From: Candidatus Poribacteria bacterium
GTDB taxonomy: Bacteria; Poribacteria; WGA-4E; WGA-3G
Direction of reading: 5' to 3'
Assembly (NCBI GenBank): GCA_022825665.1
Contig: JAJDWI010000077.1
Span: forward strand, 1-64,000
Length of the DNA stretch: 64,000 bases
Numbering within the stretch: position 1 is the first letter of the stretch; every line of letters begins with the position of its first letter. Under the pieces are notes generated by a model. That model did no database searches. It had not been told where the DNA came from and was given only the letters and a program-made list of their open reading frames with translations. A program made the position numbers and the translations under genes. This document shows, piece by piece, positions 1-10,691 of this stretch.

Positions 1-185
1 CATATATTCTCCGTTAGTCGTGCTTTGGCGGGCACCCATGCAGTTGCTGCACGGTAAACTTGGCTTAAACCCAAGTGAGTTGTCTATAAGACAATAAAAG
101 ATGCCCACATCTTCAAAGGACGCAAGGCGTGAGAAGATGACTTAAGGAACCCAATCCTTTAGGTTTGGGAGCCGTCAGAATTCAA
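1..185 (+). ncRNA. Candidate omega-RNA / right end of an IS200/IS605-family (TnpB) element, truncated by the window edge
   Basis: Consecutive hairpins: ACTTGG/CCAAGT (58-63/71-76), TGTC/GACA (81-84/90-93), CATCTTC/GAAGATG (108-114/133-139) enclosing ACGC/GCGT (120-123/127-130), then CCCAATCC-TTTA-GGTTTGGG (150-169) followed by GAGCCGTCAGAA, resembling the 3' ends of IS605-type tnpB elements. Confidence 0.55.
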
Positions 186-194
186 TAGGATACT

Positions 195-233
195 TTGTAT
201 GTCGGGTGTCGCAATACTTTATCCGACATACAA
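195..233. repeat. 11-bp perfect inverted repeat TTGTATGTCGG/CCGACATACAA, loop 17 nt
   Basis: Read directly: 195-205 pairs with 223-233, just outside the candidate IS605 right end. Confidence 0.8.
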
Positions 234-347
234 TATAAACCCTTAGTAACACGCATCTACTTAGAAATCTTAAAACTAAATAGTCCTGGGAATCAATAAG
301 TCTTAACATAAATGTCATACATTCTGAAAATAGATATGAAGGAAACA

Positions 348-2276
348 TCAAATGAATATCTTATATGTGCGTAGACCGGAGACTGGACCAATTATTGCCC
401 AAATACTTCCAATGACATAATCCCCTAATATTAACCCCAAAAATAGCGGTGCTACGCGTCTGTGCAATCTCAATCCACCGTGACGTAATATCATCAATTT
501 CAAAAACCATGCGACAAAAAACGCAAACCAGAAGTAATCCATCGCAAAACTAATCGCAAGTGCATAGCCTGCAGGATGAAAGGGCCACCACAAAAAAGTC
601 ATACGCATATACATCATAACAAATGTCAGTAATGCCCCAATACCCATAAAACTAATCCCAACGGCATTTGGTTCAGATGGATTATGTAACCACCTTTGTA
701 GCCGTCCGAATGATTCCCTTCCAACCCATCCTTTAAATCCACCTGCCTTCGCTACCGCACCGTTGCGGAACGTTATGTCAAGATTAGCCCAAAAAGTTGC
801 AATAATACCAATTACAATGGCGATTAACATTGCTATCCATAAACGTCTGTTGCCCATCCCAGTTGATTCTGCTAACTTAAATGCTTCTATCTGGTTCGGC
901 ATCGGGTGGTTACGATACCCACGATTGAACCAATAGAAAAGAGACATAATCGTAAGGCTGCTTGGATCAAACCGACGAGTACCTCCAACCATCGCCAACA
1001 TATCATGGGGATTGACAAAGTATATCTCATGCGGTGTACCGAGTTCAGCACGAACTCGTGTAATGGCAAAGGAGAGTAGAAAATAGATACCAAAGAAGAT
1101 TGACGCAATCCATAACGCCATGCCCGCGATGTTCGCAAATATACCGAGTGCAATTAACGATCCTAAAATACCCATCAACGCAGCACGATACGACATCGGT
1201 TCGTTTGTATCATCAAGAGAGGATTTAAAACCGAGTGCTTTCTTAAATACCTCTTTCAGATGACGGCGGGTCACCCAAATTGCAAGAATGAAAAGTGCCA
1301 CCCATGCACCATACGCTTGTTCGTTTAGTGCAGGAAAATAACGTGTTCCGAGTGCAGCAGCAATCACATATTCTGCTAACCGCACGACAAAGAAAAACCA
1401 ACAGGAAAAAGATAAATCCAACGGTAGGAAAAACGCTAATCCAACCGCGAATGGATAAACTGATATACGCGTTCCTCGGATGGCACTCCAAGGTCGTTCA
1501 GTAAAGATATTTTGAAAGACAGCAGTACGCTTAATATAAGGTATTTCAGGAAACTGCGGAAATAGATAGTGAATGCCATTGATCATACCAATTGCCACAG
1601 CAATACTGAATCCTGCCCACATCATCCGATTATTTAGCAGACTACTCCCTCCAGCTTCTGATAGATGTAAAGGAAGCTGAATAATCGGATATGCTAACTT
1701 CTCCTGCTCTGCCCATCGTTTCCTAACAAGTGTGTTTATACATAGCATCATAAACATCATTATTAGGAAGAACAGACCCCAGAATAACAACGGTTTCACC
1801 CAAACGGTTAAGTTGTGATTTGTATAGAATTTAGCTTCTCCTTCATAAAACCCTTGCAAACTCTGTGGATCAGAAACTGTAAGCCATGTAGGTAAATATT
1901 GAAAAAATAGCGTCTTCCACTCATTCTCTTCTGTTGCAAATCGGAAAGGATGAGCAATACTCCCAAACATATTCTGCATCGTGTCGTGTCCAGCAAACGT
2001 ACAAGAGATTGCAACCATGATATACACTGTAAGCAACTCACCTTGTTGAAGCATTCGACGTGGGGCAATACGTTTCAATAGCACATTAGCCACTACACAT
2101 ACAAACATAATGAATATAGGTTGAATAAAGAGCGGTAGACATGAACCATCAAGTGAATAGTATTTTACTTCGACTAATGTCATCCAATAGACATTTATAG
2201 GAATCAACAGAACACCTAAAAGTAGGGCACGTCCTGTGATGAGTGTCGTAGTTTTTTTCTTATCAAATGTGTTCAT
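348..2276 (-). CDS. Large polytopic membrane protein (DUF6785/DUF6784-like)
   Basis: 642-aa ORF, many TM segments, intact. Confidence 0.75.
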   Translation of the reverse strand: MNTFDKKKTTTLITGRALLLGVLLIPINVYWMTLVEVKYYSLDGSCLPLFIQPIFIMFVCVVANVLLKRIAPRRMLQQGELLTVYIMVAISCTFAGHDTMQNMFGSIAHPFRFATEENEWKTLFFQYLPTWLTVSDPQSLQGFYEGEAKFYTNHNLTVWVKPLLFWGLFFLIMMFMMLCINTLVRKRWAEQEKLAYPIIQLPLHLSEAGGSSLLNNRMMWAGFSIAVAIGMINGIHYLFPQFPEIPYIKRTAVFQNIFTERPWSAIRGTRISVYPFAVGLAFFLPLDLSFSCWFFFVVRLAEYVIAAALGTRYFPALNEQAYGAWVALFILAIWVTRRHLKEVFKKALGFKSSLDDTNEPMSYRAALMGILGSLIALGIFANIAGMALWIASIFFGIYFLLSFAITRVRAELGTPHEIYFVNPHDMLAMVGGTRRFDPSSLTIMSLFYWFNRGYRNHPMPNQIEAFKLAESTGMGNRRLWIAMLIAIVIGIIATFWANLDITFRNGAVAKAGGFKGWVGRESFGRLQRWLHNPSEPNAVGISFMGIGALLTFVMMYMRMTFLWWPFHPAGYALAISFAMDYFWFAFFVAWFLKLMILRHGGLRLHRRVAPLFLGLILGDYVIGSIWAIIGPVSGLRTYKIFI

Positions 2277-2304
2277 AGTGTCCGCGAGGATTTTGAGGGA
2301 ATTG

Positions 2305-4182
2305 CTAACGGTAGGTTTTGACTATTTCTGAAATGACACTACGTCTGTTTCTCCAATTCAGACGTGCAGGAGGAATAAGATAAATACCATCAATTGGGAT
2401 TGAGTTCTGATTACGGATTTCTCTAATCAAATCAAGTGTCAACTTCATTCCAAGTTCCTTTCCTGCTGTATCTCCAAGGTCACGAAATTTATCTACAATC
2501 AACTGTGGTATATAAAGACCTAAATTGTCTCTCAGGTAGGATGCACTGCGGTAACTCGTTAACGGCAAAATACCGTAAAGAATTTTGATGTTAAGGTGTT
2601 CTGCTGCTTGTTGCGCACGGATAATGTCTTCAAAAGTCCATACAGGTTGAGTGTAAGCAAATTTGGCACCTTCTGATACCTTATTTGTTAGATGCTTAAC
2701 ATGAGGATCAAGGTTTTCTGCAATCGTGTATCCACCACCATAATAGAATCCACAGGGATCTCCGATAGATGATCCATCCGCAAGTTCACCTCGATTCAAT
2801 CGAGATATAAGTTTCATCAGTTGCACTGCCCCACGAACATCTGGCACAAGACTTGCTGATTCAAACGGACCTGCCTTCGGATGATCTCCAGATAGTGCAA
2901 CTATGCCGCGAATTCCTAATGCCTCTGCCTCCAACAGATGCGACTGTATACTGATAAGATTGCGAGATCGAGTTGTCCAGTGGATAAGTGTAGGAATGTG
3001 AGTTTCCTGCTGAAGTCGAAATGCAGTACCTACAGCACCAATATTCACGGCGGCACCTGAGTTATCAGTGACATCAAATAGATCTACACCCAATTCTGCC
3101 ATTACTTTTGCTTCTTTCAGTAATGCCCGTAACTGGGGAAACGTATTCGCTCGTGCTTCTACGCTTACAATCCGTTGACGAGTTTCAAATACTTGTTGTA
3201 CAGGATTATCCCTCTGTGCCTTATTTGATGGAGAACTCTTGGGTAAAACAAAAATGCGTGTCTGTCGTTTTACAGGTTTTTGGTCTGCAACAACCCCTCT
3301 TATTCTTGCAATATATTCTGGAGTTGTACCACAACATCCACCAATCATATTCGCGCCAAGTTTAATTAACTTGTGAACATAGTCGGTGAAGACATCCGCT
3401 CCTACGGTATATGAAACAGCTATCTCTCCCTGTTCTACCCTCGGATTACCCGCATTTGGTTGTACAACAAGCGGTGCTTTGATAACAGGTGAAATAAGTT
3501 CCATCGCTTGAACAAGGTCATGTGGACCTCTACAATTGACACCGACCGCATGTGCACCGAGTTGTTCCAACTCCTGAGCAAAGACGCGAACATCCAAACC
3601 TGTTCCTACAGTGCCACCAGATATACCACTAATCTCTACGACAACAGGTATATCATAGGTTAGAGCCTGTTTCGTGGCAATTGTCGCCTGTTTAGTAGAC
3701 ACAAACGTTTCTAAAACAAGCAGATCAACGCCTTCATCAACAAGCGCGTCCATTTGTTCTTTGAATAATTGACGAATCTGCTTTGTTGAAGGTTCTACGA
3801 TAGATTCAGATGCATCTTCAGTTTGAAATGTAATTTGTCCAACAGAACCAGCGATAAAACACGTTTCACCAGCACCACGACGTGCAAGTCTCACTCCTGC
3901 ACGGTTAATCTGTTCAACTTGGTCACCATATCCGTGAGTAGTTAACGCCTCTCTATTTGCCTGATAGGTATTGGTTTGGATAACATCAGCACCTACAGCT
4001 GCGTAAGAGCGATGTATTTTGACGACTTCCTCTGCATATTCATCAGAGATATTACATGCATCCACACATGGTAGGAAAGTAGATATCTGTCTCCTAAGTT
4101 CTGTACCAATCGCACCATCACACACCAAAATGCGATGTGTAAGTGCATCCATGAAGTTGCCTGATGTAGGAAGATTAGACAT
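2305..4182 (-). CDS. Bifunctional homocysteine S-methyltransferase / methylenetetrahydrofolate reductase
   Basis: N-terminal DGAIGTEL...GGCCGTTPEYI homocysteine methyltransferase motifs, C-terminal MetF-like domain. Confidence 0.9.
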   Translation of the reverse strand: MSNLPTSGNFMDALTHRILVCDGAIGTELRRQISTFLPCVDACNISDEYAEEVVKIHRSYAAVGADVIQTNTYQANREALTTHGYGDQVEQINRAGVRLARRGAGETCFIAGSVGQITFQTEDASESIVEPSTKQIRQLFKEQMDALVDEGVDLLVLETFVSTKQATIATKQALTYDIPVVVEISGISGGTVGTGLDVRVFAQELEQLGAHAVGVNCRGPHDLVQAMELISPVIKAPLVVQPNAGNPRVEQGEIAVSYTVGADVFTDYVHKLIKLGANMIGGCCGTTPEYIARIRGVVADQKPVKRQTRIFVLPKSSPSNKAQRDNPVQQVFETRQRIVSVEARANTFPQLRALLKEAKVMAELGVDLFDVTDNSGAAVNIGAVGTAFRLQQETHIPTLIHWTTRSRNLISIQSHLLEAEALGIRGIVALSGDHPKAGPFESASLVPDVRGAVQLMKLISRLNRGELADGSSIGDPCGFYYGGGYTIAENLDPHVKHLTNKVSEGAKFAYTQPVWTFEDIIRAQQAAEHLNIKILYGILPLTSYRSASYLRDNLGLYIPQLIVDKFRDLGDTAGKELGMKLTLDLIREIRNQNSIPIDGIYLIPPARLNWRNRRSVISEIVKTYR

Positions 4183-4213
4183 AATATCTTTCTATTATAC
4201 AAATACCATATAG

Positions 4214-4249
4214 GTTTCCCCGTGCCTGCATTTGTAGACACGGGGAAAC
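4214..4249. terminator. Stem-loop GTTTCCCCGTG/CACGGGGAAAC, intergenic
   Basis: 11-bp perfect stem between two minus-strand genes; no clear T tract. Confidence 0.4.
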
Positions 4250-4292
4250 TTGATTAGAAATAAAACACTGTTTAGTTCAATACACAGCACTC

Positions 4293-5927
4293 TTATTCAA
4301 TAATATCTCCTGCCTTTTCTACAGGGATAAAGTAATATCCAAATATAATACACATCTCGTCTTCAGATGTAAGTCCGAATTGAAGTGGGACATTCTTATC
4401 ATAGTTATTAAAGGTACACTGGAAATTGAGACCGTCACCTACATCTAAGACAAGAACAGGATCGAATAGAGTAATCGGAGCATCATCATACGCAATGCTT
4501 CGGTGTAACAGTTCTCCAGTAGAATCTTGAAATATCTCAAACAATTCACCATGTCTATGCATGTGTGATGTAAGTAAGAAAACAAATATTTCAGTATCAG
4601 GATCGTGTCCACGACGTTCCAATTCGTCTTCAACATACCAAGTCAATTTTGTGACGCGTGTTGTCCCCGGTGGAACATTGATTGACCTATTAGATACAAA
4701 AATCTCAACCGCTTCATACTTGACTTCCTCTTCAGGAATAGTATAGATATTGACATAAGTTTCCCCAATCAATGTCTCATCGCCAAGAAGATTGATATAG
4801 TGTGAATTCAAGTCGTAGACCGTATCCCCCGGCAGACGCAATCCCACGCCTTCAGGAAATTCAAAGAGTGTATCATCTGTCTGTGTTCCTACAACAAAAA
4901 GCCTATCTACCCCAAAATTACCCAGAGTCTGTGGGTCATCTGGATCAAGTTCTCGGAATTCGTGATCAGGATTTACAGCGATGCTGGGATTGACTCCAAT
5001 TTTTTGAATCCCTTTTTCAATACCTTCCTGTGTAAGTCGGTACACTATGAAATGATGACTTCCAGATGGATAAAAAATCTCTACTCTGTTAATGAAAATA
5101 TCACCTTCTATCGGTTGTCCATTCTCATCTTTGATTTGGGTTGCATAGAAGACTTCACGTTCAGTACCCGGTTCAATTTTAAATTGGGGTAAATGAATTT
5201 GATATCCTTCACCAGGTGGAGGTGGCGGGGGAGGATTGAAGACTTCTTCTGGGTCACGAAGCACCCCTAAATCACCTACTCCAGCAACTTTACCTTCACG
5301 GGGTGCACCTGCAGCTATCCAAGTCCGAATCGCATCAATCTTACCATTGTGTAGAGGACCACCACCAAACGGCATGCGTCCACCTAAGTTAGGATTTTCT
5401 GGTCCCAATAACTTTGTTAACAGAAAACTATTATCAGGATTACCAGGATCAATTAACTTCATTCCCGCTTCTGCAGCTGTGGCATTCCTTGGAACACGGT
5501 TGACTAAATCTTGATATGACTGACCGTAAATAAGGTTCAAGTCCGCTGAATTCATCGGAGGGGCATGACATGCACCATTCGCACAGCTTTTATCAAAGAT
5601 ATTATCCTGAATTTCATGATATGTTGAATTATCATTTTGTTCAGTTTCACCAAAACGATTCGCAACACGAACAAGGTCAAGAACATTCACAATACCATCA
5701 CGATTCACATCAGGATTTGTTGCTGAAGTTCTATCGCCAGATTGTCCAAACGCATTCGCAACAAGTACAAGGTCTAAGATGTTAACTTCCCCATCACTGT
5801 TCACATCCTCCAATAATGTTGAATTATCATCATGGGCAATTGCTAAATGTGAAAACACACCCATAAACAAGACAAGTAATGTAGCAAGAATCAACTTTTT
5901 ATTCATAATCCTTAATTTAACCTCCAA
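4293..5927 (-). CDS. Secreted dockerin-like / CX4CH cytochrome-like / Cu type II monooxygenase-like multidomain protein
   Basis: Signal peptide; two dockerin-type repeats (DVNSDGEVNILDLVLVANAFG, DVNRDGIVNVLDLVRVANRFG); CANGACH; GSHHFIVY and HMHRHG motifs. Confidence 0.7.
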   Translation of the reverse strand: MEVKLRIMNKKLILATLLVLFMGVFSHLAIAHDDNSTLLEDVNSDGEVNILDLVLVANAFGQSGDRTSATNPDVNRDGIVNVLDLVRVANRFGETEQNDNSTYHEIQDNIFDKSCANGACHAPPMNSADLNLIYGQSYQDLVNRVPRNATAAEAGMKLIDPGNPDNSFLLTKLLGPENPNLGGRMPFGGGPLHNGKIDAIRTWIAAGAPREGKVAGVGDLGVLRDPEEVFNPPPPPPPGEGYQIHLPQFKIEPGTEREVFYATQIKDENGQPIEGDIFINRVEIFYPSGSHHFIVYRLTQEGIEKGIQKIGVNPSIAVNPDHEFRELDPDDPQTLGNFGVDRLFVVGTQTDDTLFEFPEGVGLRLPGDTVYDLNSHYINLLGDETLIGETYVNIYTIPEEEVKYEAVEIFVSNRSINVPPGTTRVTKLTWYVEDELERRGHDPDTEIFVFLLTSHMHRHGELFEIFQDSTGELLHRSIAYDDAPITLFDPVLVLDVGDGLNFQCTFNNYDKNVPLQFGLTSEDEMCIIFGYYFIPVEKAGDIIE

Positions 5928-5957
5928 ATATATATATCAACGTTATAAATAATGCGT

Positions 5958-6662
5958 CTAATTATTAAAGATCTTTTTCTTAGATGTAAACCTATACTTC
6001 AACAATGTCCATGCAGCATATAGTCCATCTGACCAAAAACGGAGTTTTTTACCCTCCTTTTTTGTACGAGGAAAATAGGATACAGGAACTTCATGAATCT
6101 TGTACCCTGCTCGTAATATCTTTGCTGTAACTTCAGGACAAAACTCAAATCCTTCACATGTCAGATTTAGAATCTTAATCAAGTCGGCTGAAAATGCTTT
6201 ATAACCAGTCGATTCATCCGTGATACGACTGCCATAGAGACAATTGGTGTAAAAGGCAAGAATTCGATTAGCAAGAAAGTTGTGTAGACTTGCGTTTCCT
6301 CTCCCCTTCATAAACCTTGAACCGTATACCACTTCGGTTTCTTCTTCTCTTAACAGTTCTACCAACTGTAATATATCCTTAGGACATAACTCCATATCAG
6401 CATCCTGTATTACAACAGAATCACCCTTGATATGTGGAATACCACTCCGAATGGCATATCCTTTACCACGATTCTCATCGTAATGAACAAGAGTTATATC
6501 ACTATCTTTCTGTATTTCCTCAAGAATGGAGTAAGTTCCATCCGTTGACCCATCATCAACAACAATTATCTGTTTTTCAATAGGAAGTGCCTGCACATTA
6601 TCAAGTACCTGTCGGATCGTTTGCTCTTCATTATACGCTGGAATAAGTACAGATACTAACAT
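5958..6662 (-). CDS. Glycosyltransferase family 2 (dolichol-phosphate mannosyltransferase-like)
   Basis: VSVLIPAYNEEQTI...VVDDGSTDGT. Confidence 0.9.
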   Translation of the reverse strand: MLVSVLIPAYNEEQTIRQVLDNVQALPIEKQIIVVDDGSTDGTYSILEEIQKDSDITLVHYDENRGKGYAIRSGIPHIKGDSVVIQDADMELCPKDILQLVELLREEETEVVYGSRFMKGRGNASLHNFLANRILAFYTNCLYGSRITDESTGYKAFSADLIKILNLTCEGFEFCPEVTAKILRAGYKIHEVPVSYFPRTKKEGKKLRFWSDGLYAAWTLLKYRFTSKKKIFNN

Positions 6663-6742
6663 TGTGCATTTCTTTAAGTATATCGGTAATCAGTAATGGA
6701 ATCTAAAACATCAGATATTATGCTTAATTCACTGACACTCAA

Positions 6743-7534
6743 TTACAGCAAGGACTTCACCATACCGCCATCCGCTTGAATCGTTGCACCAGTGATATAA
6801 CTTGCGCGTTCTGAAGCAAGAAAAACGACCAGATTAGCAAACTCCTCCGGATCACCAATTCTTCCAAGGGGGATATCTGCAGTCATTTTCTCAAGTGCAT
6901 CTTCAAACGATATTCCTGCCTCTTCAGCACGCACCGTCGCCAACTGCTTAATCCGATCAGTGAAAATGATTCCGGGACATACATTATTTATCAATATTTT
7001 GTCCGGGGCAAGTTCAGTGGCAAGAGTTTTAGCAAAACCAATGACACCTGTTCGTGCCATATTAGATAACATAAGACCATCTACGGGTTGTTTAACTGAA
7101 ACAGAGGTCAGATTGATAATACGACCGCCGCCACGTTCACGCATCGTTGGCACAACAGCGCGACATAAGTTTATCGTGCTCATCAAATTCAGATGTACCG
7201 CACTCAGATAATCTTCTGAAGACAGGTCATCAAAACGACCTGCTCTGGGACCACCTGCGTTATTAACTAAAATATCGATACCCCCAAAATGGGATATCGC
7301 TTTGGTTATCAGTGCATCAACTTGTTCCGATTCACTCACATCTGTCGGTATTGCCAACACTTCGGTTCCTGTCTGTTTCCGTATTTCTTCCGCTGTTGTC
7401 TCAAGTGTATCAATATTCCTTGCACAGATGGTGACTTTTGCTCCCTCTTGTGCCAAACCAAGGGCTATTGCTTTGCCAAGTCCTTTACTTGACGCACCTA
7501 CAACCGCAATTTTATCCGTGAGTCCAAGATTCAT
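6743..7534 (-). CDS. SDR-family oxidoreductase
   Basis: GASSKGLGKAIA, NNAGG, C-terminal GxTIQADGG. Confidence 0.92.
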   Translation of the reverse strand: MNLGLTDKIAVVGASSKGLGKAIALGLAQEGAKVTICARNIDTLETTAEEIRKQTGTEVLAIPTDVSESEQVDALITKAISHFGGIDILVNNAGGPRAGRFDDLSSEDYLSAVHLNLMSTINLCRAVVPTMRERGGGRIINLTSVSVKQPVDGLMLSNMARTGVIGFAKTLATELAPDKILINNVCPGIIFTDRIKQLATVRAEEAGISFEDALEKMTADIPLGRIGDPEEFANLVVFLASERASYITGATIQADGGMVKSLL

Positions 7535-7719
7535 ATAGTTCTTATATGCCGTAAACTACTGGCTATCCTTTCAATATCTGGAATAATAATTCCTTGATTA
7601 AGTATAATATTTATACCTTATATTGTCAAGCATAATCATTTGCAAACCCTGAAGCATTCAATTGTCGCTTTGTAATTTGTGTAATCCGTAATTCTGACAA
7701 CACTGCATCCCCCTCCGTA

Positions 7720-7741
7720 GCACAAACTTTCCAGTTTGTGC
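7720..7741. repeat. REP-like hairpin GCACAAACT-TTCC-AGTTTGTGC
   Basis: 9-bp perfect stem, intergenic. Confidence 0.7.
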
Positions 7742-7849
7742 CATCCAGCAACAGCGTTACGATATGATATGTTGTCATCCTGTGAAACAGACTACAATAC
7801 ATCGAACTCTCAATCCTGAAAATCCTGGTTCAAAAAAGCAATATCGTAG

Positions 7850-7868
7850 GGGCGAGGTTCCCTCGCCC
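7850..7868. repeat. REP-like hairpin GGGCGAGG-TTC-CCTCGCCC
   Basis: 8-bp perfect stem, intergenic, preceded by TCGTA. Confidence 0.7.
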
Positions 7869-8043
7869 GTATTCTCACATACCATTCTAACTTTTTTACA
7901 TTCACGTTTGTAAAAAATGTTGCAGAATTCTTGAAACTAAATACCTCTGACCAAACAAAGATTTAGTTGAAAATGCCAATCGAATCTGTTAAACTGTATA
8001 TACCGTATAATTATATCCGTTACAGTTCAAAATAGGAGAGAAC

Positions 8044-9345
8044 ATGCAACAACTTTATGATACACAACCACCTAATCCACCGTCGCGGGCAATACTTGTT
8101 GGCATAAAACTCCGAGATAACCTACTCCATGAAACTGAGGAATCTCTACAAGAACTGCGACAACTCACAGAAACAGCCGGTATTGATGTCGTTTGTGAAA
8201 CCATTCAACACCGAAATGTGCCAAATCCGACATATTTTATCGGTGAGGGTAAGGTTGAAGAACTAAAAGGAGTCGCAGAAGAACTGGAAGCGGATGCTAT
8301 AATCTTTGATGAAGAATTATCACCTGCACAAACGCGAAACATTGAAAACACACTCGATATAGCCACCGTTGACAGGACAGGACTTATTCTACAGGTGTTT
8401 GCCCAACGCGCATTAACAAGTGAAGCACGTTTACAGGTTGCGTTAGCACAATTAGAATATGCATTACCACGACTCACACGTATGTGGACACACCTTTCAC
8501 GAATCGCAACCAGTGGTGGCAGTGGTAGTGGTGCACTTCGCGGACCCGGTGAAACACAACTGGAAATGGACCGAAGATGGGTTCGTAGACAAATCGCACA
8601 GGTCAAAAAGTCATTAGCTACAGTTGAAAAACGTAGACAAGTTCAACGACAAAACCGATCTGATAAAATCAAAGTTTCTCTCGTAGGATATACAAATGCA
8701 GGAAAATCAACACTCTTTAATACGCTCACAGGTGAAAACGTCCTTGCTGAAGATAAACTGTTTGCTACCTTAGATTCAACAACCCGAAGGGTAAAGTTAC
8801 CTGAAAATCAAACCATCCTGTTAAGTGATACTGTTGGTTTCATCAAAAAGTTACCTCACCAACTTGTTGCAGCGTTCAAAGCAACGTTGGAAGAGGTAAC
8901 TGAAGCAGATTTGTTGTTGCATATTGTAGATATAAGCCATCCGGAAGCAGAAGCACAAATCGCTGCTGTAGATAATGTCCTTACAGAATTAGACGCAGAT
9001 GAGATTCCCATGATAATGGTTTTCAATAAAATTGACCAACTTGAATCGGAAGACCTATTACACATACTTCAAACACGTTACAAAGATGCAATCCCAATAT
9101 CAGCACAACGGGGAGATGGTATTTCAGATTTAATGCAATCTTTAGCAGAACGGTTCGCTTCACACGGAGCAATGCTGAACCTACAGATACCATATAAAGA
9201 TGGTAAAGTGTTAGATCTACTCTATAAGCACGGAACAGTTATTGGAACAGAATACGCTGAAGATGCTGTTCACGTAAAGGCACGCATACCAAGTCGCTAT
9301 CTTAAATCTGTTTCACAATTTGCCATGACTCCTGAAAATGTATAA
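8044..9345 (+). CDS. hflX: GTPase HflX
   Basis: GPGETQLEMDRR, GYTNAGKSTLFN, DTVGFI motifs. Confidence 0.95.
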   Translation: MQQLYDTQPPNPPSRAILVGIKLRDNLLHETEESLQELRQLTETAGIDVVCETIQHRNVPNPTYFIGEGKVEELKGVAEELEADAIIFDEELSPAQTRNIENTLDIATVDRTGLILQVFAQRALTSEARLQVALAQLEYALPRLTRMWTHLSRIATSGGSGSGALRGPGETQLEMDRRWVRRQIAQVKKSLATVEKRRQVQRQNRSDKIKVSLVGYTNAGKSTLFNTLTGENVLAEDKLFATLDSTTRRVKLPENQTILLSDTVGFIKKLPHQLVAAFKATLEEVTEADLLLHIVDISHPEAEAQIAAVDNVLTELDADEIPMIMVFNKIDQLESEDLLHILQTRYKDAIPISAQRGDGISDLMQSLAERFASHGAMLNLQIPYKDGKVLDLLYKHGTVIGTEYAEDAVHVKARIPSRYLKSVSQFAMTPENV

Positions 9346-9387
9346 ACAAATAATCCCTTAGTACCAACATTTAGGATACAGACAACA

Positions 9388-9636
9388 ATGGGATGGTTAG
9401 ACAAAATTGACATTGGGAAAGATATACAAATATGTCCGGATTGTGATCGCAAATATGAAGTACTACAGCAATTCTTAGGAAACACGCAAAACAAACTTAT
9501 CGACTGGATAGACGATATATTTAACGAAACGTTTTATGTGGAACTACGATGTCCACAGTGTCTTGAAACGCGTTACCTTTGTATACAAACATTGACACCG
9601 ACACAATTCCACGCAGAAAAGGAGAAACTGAACTAA
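9388..9636 (+). CDS. Small protein with two CxxC knuckles (putative zinc ribbon)
   Basis: CPDC ... CPQC; tightly placed between hflX and the next gene. Confidence 0.55.
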   Translation: MGWLDKIDIGKDIQICPDCDRKYEVLQQFLGNTQNKLIDWIDDIFNETFYVELRCPQCLETRYLCIQTLTPTQFHAEKEKLN

Positions 9637-9637
9637 T

Positions 9638-10429
9638 ATGAAAATAGGCGTTACCCAAATCATTCTTGGAAATATGTCACTGGATGATACACTCAAACTC
9701 TGTCAAGATGCGGGTTATGATGCAGTTGAGCTTACCTTTGGAGAAGGTAAAGACACTGACATAAACATGAGCGATGCGGAATTACAAGGCATCGCTGCAA
9801 AATGCGATTCCGCTGGTATAGAGATTGCAAGTATCACAGCAGGATATGCAAATCGTGGCAATCTTCTCAGTCCGGATGCAGAACAACGTAACAACGGCAC
9901 AAAATCGTTGGCGCGCGGTTTAGAAGTAGCAGGAGCACTCGGAGTCGGTGGGATATTATTACACCCAGGTCAGCTCAATGTTGAGGGTACATATCAGCAG
10001 GTATGGGATAATCTTGTCGGTATTTTAAAAGACCTCGCACCTTCAGCAGAAAAACATAAAGTCGCAATTGGTCTGGAAAACGTCTGGAACAAATTCCTAC
10101 TTAGTCCGAAGGAGATGCGAGAAATCGTAGATGAAATCGGCAGCGATTGGGTAGGCACTTATCTGGATACTGCTAACATGATGGCTTACGGATATCCCGA
10201 ACATTGGATTCGTGAACTGGCACATCGTATCAAACGTGTGCATTTCAAGGATTTCTCACGGGGACAACATCGCTTCACAAACCTGTTAGATGGTGATACA
10301 GATTGGTCAGCAGTCATGGAAGCGTTCCGGGCAGTTGGATATGACGGTTATGTCGTTCACGAAGTCGGTGGAGATAGGGAAGCACAAATAGATCTTGCAA
10401 AACGTATGCGGAAAATTATCGCAATGTAG
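9638..10429 (+). CDS. Sugar phosphate isomerase/epimerase (AP endonuclease 2-type TIM barrel)
   Basis: Family-typical KRVHFKDF and HEVGGDRE. Confidence 0.85.
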   Translation: MKIGVTQIILGNMSLDDTLKLCQDAGYDAVELTFGEGKDTDINMSDAELQGIAAKCDSAGIEIASITAGYANRGNLLSPDAEQRNNGTKSLARGLEVAGALGVGGILLHPGQLNVEGTYQQVWDNLVGILKDLAPSAEKHKVAIGLENVWNKFLLSPKEMREIVDEIGSDWVGTYLDTANMMAYGYPEHWIRELAHRIKRVHFKDFSRGQHRFTNLLDGDTDWSAVMEAFRAVGYDGYVVHEVGGDREAQIDLAKRMRKIIAM

Positions 10430-10480
10430 TTTCATGATGTTGTAGGAGGGAACTCCGATTCCCGATAAGTGTACACGCCT

Positions 10481-10659
10481 CGGTAGATGCGGTTTCATGA
10501 AGATTAATTTATTCTTTCGGTAATATTAATTTCTCAATACCTGTAGGCGCGCTTTGTAAGCGCGCTGGACTTCAATAGTAAATTACCGAATCTATTTCTT
10601 AATCTTCATCTAACCACACTCTTTACACAGATTCGGTTTACTAACCGAACCTACCGTAG
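10481..10659 (+). repeat. MITE-like nested palindromic element, copy 1
   Basis: Aligns end to end with reverse complement of 22540-22714; internal arms ATGAAGATTAA...TTCGGTAAT / ATTACCGAA...TTAATCTTCAT; central hairpin GCGCGCTT-TGT-AAGCGCGC (10547-10565). Confidence 0.75.
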
Positions 10660-10691
10660 TATGCAAATAATTATGGTTTTACTATAAATGG

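Noticed and set aside
348-350. Genome-wide reassignment of UGA to an amino acid
   Set aside because: TGA ends intact genes such as this one, and Trp is encoded by TGG throughout.
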